A stretch of DNA of 18,478 bases from Chloroflexota bacterium (lineage in GTDB: Bacteria; Chloroflexota; Anaerolineae; Promineifilales; Promineifilaceae). The notes beneath the pieces were generated by a model. That model was given only the letters and a program-made list of their open reading frames with translations. It was not told where the DNA came from and made no database searches. Of the stretch, positions 7,606 to 17,200 are shown piece by piece. Each line of letters opens with the position of its first letter. Position 1 is the first letter of the stretch. The DNA lies in the NCBI GenBank assembly GCA_008501785.1, contig QQUD01000586.1, positions 1-18,478 on the forward strand, in the 5' to 3' direction. A program made the translations under genes and the position numbers.

Positions 7606-7784
7606 AGTCACGTGGTCCAACAAAGTGGCTAACCTCGCTGTCCAATACCCTGCTGCTTGTTTCATTAAGATCAAGTTGCAGTATTCGTACCAATAACTCA
7701 CTCGAACGAACAAATTTTTATATTTCTTGATGTAGTTTCAACCAGATACATGTTTCCCCTAAATTAATTTAAGGAGCTTTGCCC

Positions 7785-8210
7785 ATGTTGCTCGACAATT
7801 ACTTTGAAGATTTACTAAATCTGTTAAAAGAGTTTCGTGATTTACTTGATGAAGAAATTGTTCAACAAATTTCAAATGCCCTCACAAATATTGCAAACAT
7901 TGTTCCAGACGCAGCAAATCTTTTTGCTGAACTCAAAGCTATTTTAACCATTGTAAGAAATGAAATTAATGGATTTGACATCGACACTTTATTACCAGAC
8001 GGTTTAGAATCAGATAAATTTATCTCCCTCATCAAAAAGATAGAATCCCTCATTGAAAAATCAAAACCTTTACTTCCCTCAAAAGAAGCTGGAACAGCAA
8101 ATGATATCCAAAACGTAGCGGGCACGATTGCTGGATTACCAGAGATGAGCACTGAATTGAAAACAGAAATAGTAGCTGTGATCGATGTTATTTTGAAAAA
8201 GTTACCTTAA
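7785..8210 (+). CDS. Small all-helical protein, first gene of the giant-protein operon
   Basis: Protein of 141 residues starting MLLDNYFEDLLNLLKEFRDLL. It looks almost wholly alpha-helical, with heptad-like leucine and isoleucine spacing in residues 1-65, a loop with PDGLESDKF near residue 72, and further helices ending in AVIDVILKKLP. It is acidic, lacks cysteine, and has no signal peptide or membrane segment. The ATG at 7785 is chosen because AAGGAG ends 8 bases before it; a TTG at 7779 would fall too near that site. It precedes the giant gene by 23 bases and is probably cotranscribed. A structural partner, adaptor or chaperone for the giant protein is possible but unproven. I do not recognise the family. 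Confidence 0.88.
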   Translation: MLLDNYFEDLLNLLKEFRDLLDEEIVQQISNALTNIANIVPDAANLFAELKAILTIVRNEINGFDIDTLLPDGLESDKFISLIKKIESLIEKSKPLLPSKEAGTANDIQNVAGTIAGLPEMSTELKTEIVAVIDVILKKLP

Positions 8211-8233
8211 TTCTCGAAAGGCTACGGTATGCC

Positions 8234-11200
8234 ATGCTAGACCACATTGAATTTACAAACTCTGGCTTTCTCTTAAAATCAGAGAATGCACACCTCTTTC
8301 TATCAGACGAATCCCCTTGTCTCATTTACAACGTTGACGAAGCAGACATCAATCGCATCTTAAATGCCTTGGTCAGCGATCTTTCAGATAAAGGCAACAA
8401 CCGTGATAGCAAACTAATTTTCCAGACAAAAATTGACAACCCAATTGAAGAAATTCGGCTGGATTGGCATGTTGGCACTCAACGAACCTGGTCCTTACCG
8501 GGCTTGATTGATATTATGCTGCCAGAAAATAGTCGGGTAACGCTTTCTATCCGAGCAGATAAGAACGGAAACCCTCAAGAAATGTTACTAGTGCTAACAG
8601 TTGAAGAAGATTCAAGCATTGCTATCAACACAAACTTCGCCTGGGGGCGAGATGATTTCCGTGAGATACATAATAACTCCAAACAAAATTCTGAAAGCAC
8701 AACATCCCCCTTTGCAACGCTTACGCTGACTGCGCTTGAGGCTGCAAGCATTACCTTGTTACACCTATTTCTTGATGGTCATAAGAAACCAAGTTTTCTG
8801 AAGCAATACAATAAAGGTGCTGTTCCAGCAATTGATCTAGAAGATTCTAATAGTCTGTGTCAGTCAATCCTTGGCGAAGACTTTTCTTCTTTGTCGTCTG
8901 GTAAATGGACCGCAAATTTAAGTTTTGCCAAACATTCATACACCCTACCTTTTCTATATAGTGATGATCCCTCCTTCTCTTATCACGTTAAGCTGAGTGA
9001 ACTTGCGGCTTCTATTAATACTAATTCACAAGGGCAATTTGATGTTGATGTTTCTGGAACGATTGAAGTCTTATTTGGAACAATCAAGTTAACCACAGAC
9101 ATAAAACTAACTTTCAATTGGGAAAGCCTTGCCTTCGATGTCAACCACAATGAAGGCATCAAACTTTATCGAAAAGATCCAATATGGCCAATCAAAGCAC
9201 CATTTCTGGGCCTCGAATGGACATTAAAAAGTCAGAACAAAGATGAGAAAACCGGGGAATATCACTTTTTCACTTTAGAGACAAAAAACAACAATTACGG
9301 CATTGTCCTTGCTGAAAACGCCTGGTTCGATTTAGCCTTTGACAGCATTAGTAAAGAGCCTATCGTTTTTCAAACAACTGAATTCAAACTCTCACCAGAA
9401 GGGCTTTCCCTCGACACAAATGTGACAAATAGTGCGGTCACCTTATTTGGACTAGATACAAAGTTCTCGTTTACCGGAAGTGGGTTAAAGATTCAACGTA
9501 ACAAAATCCAATCTTTTACTATTTCTGGGAGCGGACCGTTGCCCCCAGACTTAGTAGGGGAAGCGGTCGCTTCAATTGATTTGCAATTTGATCGTCGCGC
9601 AGACGGTAACTTAACGCTTGTTGAAGGAGAAGCGTATCTTGCCAAAGACAGTCTACTCGCTTGTAAAAACACACGTTTCCAATTTTCAGTCGACGAATTA
9701 GGGCTGAAATTCATTGAAGACGGCAAATTCCACCTATATTTTACAATTACCGGAACAGCACGATTTGTCCTGGCTCCTGAAGATAACCTTGATGGGCCTC
9801 TAGCATTCTTGCCCAATATTGAAATCGCATTGGTGCAATGTCCACTAACTGGCGACATATCAGTCTTGGGCAAACATATCAACTTCCTGATCGAGTTTCC
9901 CAAACCCGTTTCTTTCAATTTCCTGGGGGCGTTTGAAATGGAGCTGAGAGCCATTGGCTTCTTCCCAGAGGCTAAAGTTTTTGACAACGATCCCGCAATG
10001 CAGTTAACGGGGCAGTTAAAATTTGCTCAAGGTCTTGGGGATGTCGAAAATTCCGAACCCGATTATCACAAACTCTTTATTGGATTACCTGAAGAAGGAG
10101 AGGTCTTTCCCCGAATTCACTTTGCCAGTCTGGCAGTTAATATCAAGATGGGGGATGCATTCCATTTACGAGGGGTTGTAGACTTTGTTGACGAAGATAC
10201 CGAAGAGGGCCTCATTGGCGAGGGTGAGGTGCAAATCCAGGGGATGCCCATAATCAGAGCTGCCTTTGGATTCTTACGCGTGCGAAGAAACGAACAATCT
10301 CCCTGGCAGCGTGCATGGTTTATTTATGCTGAGATAGGTGGATTGAGTTTAATGATTCCAATCATTCAGATTTATATTCGCGAGATTGGATTGGGATTTG
10401 GGTATCGATATACACTTGTTAGTATCAAAGCCGCTGATGAAGCCAATGATGTTAAAGAACTGATTAAACAATTAGCAGAACTTTCTAAGTCACAGGGGGA
10501 TTTAGCTAAACGTGATCGATGGGCAGTTGATTTAGAAGCGCCAGGTGATGATCCACGATGGACGATTGTATTTCGGGCACTCATTGCACAAAATGCGGCA
10601 GGTCCTACCTATATTGCTGGGCCAGCAGAAGAAACTCTCCCAAGCATGTTTCTCTTCGATGTTGTGGCCGCCTTCCGCAGCGATTTCACCTTCTTTATGG
10701 CAGGTAGAGGATGGATAAACACCAACTATCATGATTTTGTCACCAAACCAGCTATTCGCACAAAACCATTTGTGAGTGGTTTCCTTCTGCTTTCTCCAAG
10801 GCAAAAGCGTTTCTTAATTCATGTTCGTTCAAACCCTGATGGGCATCTTGGCTCACATCCCGAACTTCCAGGTTTTGTGAAAACAGCTTTGGGAAGTGTT
10901 AAGTTTTCTGCCACCTTATTAATTGAACCGAATTTGCTTCATTATGAATTAGGGTGGCCAAATATGCTCCGTTGGGAAGCTGAACTTGGTCCTTTAAAAG
11001 TAGCTATTATTGGTGGGTTTATTTTCCGTTTAAGCACCGCCGAGTTTGCAATTGGAACCAACTACTTGGCCCGAGGAGAGCTAAAAATCGATGCTGGATT
11101 CGACGCGGGTGCTTTTGGCGTTGATATTTATGCACATGCCCAGGTAGCGTATGGTGCTCGATATATTGGCGTTATTGATTTTGTTGATGCTAAAGACTCT

Positions 11201-14200
11201 GTGTTTTATGGGGGTATCGGTTTAGAGCTCCATTTAGAAATCCGAATTAGATTTTGGGTAAATGCGCTCTTGGCTAAGATAAGCTTCCGGTTTAGCGCGG
11301 CTATTCATATCACAGCTGCCTTGGAAGTCGCTATTTCGATGAGGCATGGGCCGGGTTTAATGGGGCGGTCCCAAATTCGATTATCAGCTATGGGGCATGG
11401 AATTGACTTTACAATAAACTTAAAAGCTGGTGAGCAAGCGCTAGATCATGCCAAGAAAAGAACTGAACGCATTTTAGCAATGGGTCTAGAGGCGACTGAT
11501 GTTGAAGCCTTACCTGGTCTTGCGGAAGTAGTTGATGAGGAACAATCTACACCAGCAGCAATGAGTCTCTCGGAAAGCAGCTTAGAAGCAGTTGCTTTTC
11601 AGAGAAAATCCCCCTTAGCGGAGCCTAATCCGCTTACACCACCCCATTACACTATCTTCGTGATGCGAGAGCAACCAGATGGATATTGTTACTTTGTCTT
11701 AATGCCTCAAGCTGAAGTAGAAAAACGACAAGAAGACAATATTTCTGGTTACGGTTTTTTACCAGCTCCACCAGCAAGATCAACAGAGGAGGATATAGCT
11801 TCTGACTTTATGCTCAAGTTTGATAATCATGAAGCAGTTGAAATCGAACATTACACGCCACTCTCGGACAACAAGAATGATCACTGGAAACTCCATACAG
11901 TTAATGAAGGAAATAATCAAATCATCTGGAAAGCCAACTGGGATGCACCTGTTATTAGCAGTGATAGTAGCAAACAGGGATCATCAAATCATTCATCTGG
12001 GCTTATAGATTTGAGAAGCTATATTGAACAGGCATTCATTAATGACAGATCCGGAAATAATCCGGAATATTTTGAACCAACTTCACTTAACAACTACGAC
12101 CAACGAATACTAAGTGACGAACGTGTGCAAAACCCAACAGAAAACGCATATGAATCAGCAGTTATTGGCGCGGTAGAGCAATTTCGTGGATCACCTCACT
12201 TCAAACGCGATCCCAATTATGAATATGATCGTTGTTTAGCAGAAGCGTTTGATAGCACTATGAACATCTATGGGCAAGAAGGGGAAGCTAATTCTAAAGC
12301 AACTTTAGCCAATCAACATGCTCATCAAATACGAGGGTTGATCATCCATGATATTGTGGCCGATTTACAGGATTATCTTACAGAAGAAGATAAGGTCAAA
12401 CGTGATAAATTTGCTGAAGAGTCCATTGCATTTCAGATGGGATTAGTATTTCGAGTCCCTACCAAACATCGTCCACAATGGTTAGATAATATTGACCCTA
12501 CCGGAGAAAACACACCAAGCATTTTCCAACGCCTTGGTCATGACCGAAAGGATATCGAGTTAAGTAATATTGAACGCCGCATTCAGCCATTTAATGTAAT
12601 TGGGACTGGTTTTTACACAAATCCACCTCAATTTGAAAATATCAATCTTTATTCTGATTCGTATACCATCGCCATTACCTGGGACTTAACCTGGCCAGAA
12701 GCACCAGTTGCCAACTGCTTTATGTGCCAGGCAGATCCTGACCATCATTTGATGCATTATCGGGTAACACGCCGTGCCATAGATTCACTTGAGCCAGAAA
12801 AAGTGTTAACGGTCAAACCTGGATATATTCTTCATCGTGGAACAAATGATGCACAGGAGACTGTACTGAATAGGCTTAAACCACGTTTCCAGATTGTGGA
12901 CCATTTTTCCGAAGAGACAGAAGAGGAGCGCATCAACCTGCCAGCTTCAGGGCGTAGTTATATATACACCATTACACCTGTAGATTTCAGCAAATCGGTG
13001 GGACGGCCGTTAACCATTGTCGGCACTCGCTATCCAGATGCCCCACCACTCGTACCGGTTGATGGACAACTAAGCGTTACATATCGACTCAACCACTTAC
13101 AAACTATTCAACCAACAGAGGAAACCATTAAGCTCCCCGATTTGATAAAGCCTCACAGAGTTCGGATAACCTGGACCGAACCCACAGAAGTTTCTGATCG
13201 GCCACCCGTTCACATTGCTGGTTACCGTCTAATATTCCGCAAAGAAACAATTATTCCAGTCGGCAGCTACGGCCTGGACAGTGCAGTTCAAGGCTCCAAA
13301 GCCAAAACGCTGCCCTCTACAAATGCTCGTCCCAGGCCGACAGACATCAAGATAGAAATTGATGCCCGTGGGCCACATCGCGCACGTTATGCTGATATAC
13401 CTTTAGCAGTGCTGCAAGGAGCTGGCATTTTCCCACAAGGGGATTTCCCCTTTTGGCAGCCCCAGGCATGGCGTATCTATATTCAATCTGTTTCTGTCGG
13501 GAACGTTCCCTCTGCCCTGGCACCTGTTGAGCTACTGTTATCTATTGAAAATGAAAATGGCGCAGCAAACGCACAAGGTATCGTTATTAAAGAGCGTGAA
13601 GAAAGACAACCGGCCGAATTGGAATGGTTACCTACACCCATTAACCTTCCTATACTGCCACCAGAAGATTGCACAGCTATCATCGGAACAGCCCATTTCC
13701 CCATGCCATCGGTACATTCTCCGAAATTTGAAATCACTACATCTGTAGATGGCTCAAGTGCAACTGTCGCAAACGTTTCATTCAGGGAACATCCCCTTGG
13801 TATCCGGGCGATTCGCTTACGGTGGAATCAAGGTCCAAGTAAATACCCAGACTTTCCCCTGAGCATGAATGCCGGTTACCACTTATGGGAACTAAACATA
13901 GATGCACACACCTCTGATACATTTAAAGATGAACAAAAACTGCAGCAAGCTTTACGCCACATTCAAGAAATCCAAATGGTGCCTGATGAAGATTTGTGGC
14001 TTATCCCTGGAGACACCCTCAATCCATCTCAATGGGAAGCATGGTATCCGAGTGATGTCGCACGGCATATCCAGGATAATGTTCCCAAGATTGCGGGTTC
14101 AGAAATCCCCCTAACACCCTGGTACTCCTGGCGGGAATCTATACTCAAATGGCCACAATACACACAATCTTATATGGATACAGACCTGGATATCATCAAG

Positions 14201-17200
14201 AAAAAAGTAGAAAAAGGGAAGGAATATTGGCATAAAACTTACTTCACGACAAACCAGCATATCCATGCATATCTCACCTATTTAGTTGAGATATTGGAGA
14301 CTACATTCTCGCCGGAACTTTACGTGGATTTACAAGCGCCACCAGCCTTCTCAATGAGTGAACTGGAGGAATATTGGCGGGCAACATCCCCCGAGGGCGA
14401 TCCTTATGGATGGAAAGCGCTGCAATTGTTAGGGTTGAGCATTACATTTTCATTACGTGAGGCTGCTACCTCTCGCCTTCTAACAGGCAATGAGATGATG
14501 CAACGAATTGGGGAAGCAATAAGCCAACTGGGGGATAAATCTCTGAAGGGTTTAGGAATCGGCAAACAGGAATGGAGAAACTTTGCACAGCATCTTCATG
14601 TTGAGCTATTGGTCAAAGGCAGTGAATACACACGGCTAAATGCAACAGATCTAACGTCTGCAGATGCTTTTTTGGCACTGGTTCAAGTTAGTTTAAGACC
14701 CATACCTGTACAGAAAATGGTGTACAGCAAAATCAAAATACGGGGGCAGTCCGGAACACAACTCCAGCTTAAGTTACAGAATATTGATTCGGCAACGATT
14801 GTAAACCAGTCCGAGTTGTCAAAAGGTGAAGTTAATATTGAACTAAGTGGAAATGACATTTACCAGCTAACGATTCCTGTCAACGGAGAAGCAAATTTAT
14901 TATTACGCACACCAACCAAGTTAGACCAAAGTAATGTTAGAGTCATTTTCTCGTTATCGGAGCCACCAAAAGCAGGCTTGCCCGATGACTTCACTTATAA
15001 AGCAAATCCTGATCGAATAATCATCAATAATTTCCCTCATGCACTTGACAACAATAAAAAGGAAACCATAAAGAAGCTTTTATCTGAAGCTGACTATCCT
15101 CTACTTGAGCTAGAGATCCCGGAAACAGCAGAAATGTCAACATCTCCCCAAGCAAATACCCCTTGGTCACCTGCTGTTCATGTGCAAGAACCTTGGTCAA
15201 CTTACTTTTCAGTTCCAAGTGGCCGACTGGTAAAGAAAATAGAGACCATCAACCGTTGGAAAGAAATGCAATTCCTTTTTGACGAGACACTGTCTCGCTA
15301 TCAGTCAGAAGAAAACATCTCATTGAGAATTCTTCCAGAAGGTTCAGATAATAAAAGGGAAGCCGAATTTTCTAAATTTGTTGAATGGAGTCAGCGCTTC
15401 TTTGATCATGGGCCCTCTACTGTAGAAAACGATGTTATCAATTTTGATGCTGAGCCGGGGCCTTGGCTGGCAACTGCATACGCTAAACAATCGACGCCTA
15501 CTTATGTGACACCCGATCAATCAGGCCGGTTAACCTATCATCGGCTAACTAGTGATAAATGGGGACAGACTTATCGCTATTATATTGACCCTTATTCACG
15601 TTATGATTTGTTGTGGCAAGCAATGCAAAAATCGCCAGACTTGTTCCCTGGTGAAGCAACGCCTGGTTCTCTTTTAGCACCCCAGCCAAATGTATTCGCT
15701 GGAGGATTAGACCTGGTTATCCCTCGTGTTGCACCTGTTAAACGGCCGCTTATTTTGCGTTCGGGACGCCTTGATACGGCTTCACGGCCTGGGAATCCAG
15801 CAGAACCGGGAAAATGGTGGGAAGTGATTGTCTCTCAACATCCCGAGCAAGCTTTGTCTGAACAGAATCAAACGCTTGCGCGGCAGCTTTCTTACCGACA
15901 ATTGCTATTTACTTTGCTAAGACGGTTTGCCTATGGTAGCTGGGTAGAATGGATAAATGCACTATTGTCCCCACCGGGACAAGACGCTTACCCAACTCTG
16001 CCTAAACCTATTAATGCCCAAAATATCATTCAAGCCATTCCGGACACCTATCCACTCATCCCCGACAACATGAATCCTCTAGCTGAAAAAATCAGTTCTG
16101 ATTCTCTGAATGCGTTGGATGTTCCTCTTCGTTTGGATAGATTTCAGCAGGGTGCAGTGTTACTTCAGTGGGAAGCGCTTCCGTTTTATTATGAACATCG
16201 TTTGCTAGTTGCAGCGCAAGCAGACACTGTTGTATCTGAAATCAATCAAGTCTCTAATCAAGATTTCGAGTACCTGGCACCAGAGCCGAAGGCAAGCATG
16301 ATCGGAGCACATGGCAAAATCAAGCATAACGGTGCTGAAGCCTCGATTGAAGGGTGGAAATTGACAATCCCTTTGCGCCAACTATGGGATAGCTTGCCAT
16401 CTGATGCGAAAGCACGCTGGGCTGATGAAGCGCCACATCAAGCGCCCGATGGCGCTATCTACCCGAGTGCTGTTCCCGATTTAGAGGTTGTATACCAAAT
16501 CGTTGATCTTTCCTATGGGAATATTGAAGTTCAGGCAGAGCTTTATTTTGACTTCGATGAAAAAGAAAAATTGTTCAAGGTACGTCAACTCGGTAAAGGT
16601 TTGATTGTTGAATCAAAAATGACATATTCCCCTTTGACATTGGCCCAACCTGAAGAGCATATTCTTTTAAACCTATTTACCCATCGTCGCCTGGAATTAC
16701 CATTGAGCAAAGCCTATACATTAAACAATCTTTCCAATCTTCATATCTATATAGAAGATAATGGTGATGAACACCTATTGATTGTCCAGGGCGTATTAAC
16801 AAAGTCAGATTTGAATACATTGTTACCGCAAGTTAATGCTACAGATAAAAATGCAATTAATGCTTTTTACACAATCTGGAATCGTTCACAGCCAATCTCA
16901 ATGCCGCTTCATCCAGTTCCAGAGGGTCTGGCAGACAAAGTGAGATTTACTAAACCAGAACGGGCAACTCTACTCTGGTATGATGTAATGACAGAATCAC
17001 AGCGATCACAGCTTCTTGCCTTGCCAGGAGACCAGGCATTTCGGGAAGCAATTACATCTCTCGTTGAGCAGGGTGATTCAGGAGGGCGGCGATCCGTACA
17101 AGTTGTTCGTGGACCAGAACAACCGCCTCTTGTCCTTCCACCTGGCTGGCAGTTTGACGATTCTCAGAGGCCAAATGTAATTGAATGGCATCATCCCGAA

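Larger units (their letters stand above)
7078..7784. other. Long gene-free region upstream of the giant-protein operon
   Basis: No supported gene. The stretch holds two ACGGCCGT palindromes, an inverted repeat with 12-base arms (7520-7558), a possible promoter (7577-7605) and, at its end, the AAGGAG ribosome site (7771-7776) of the first operon gene. If the promoter is right, the leader would be about 170 bases. Confidence 0.6.

Noticed and set aside
9493..9987. 164-codon minus-strand frame inside the giant gene
   Set aside because: Antisense shadow of the giant frame with no ribosome site and a serine- and lysine-rich non-protein-like composition.
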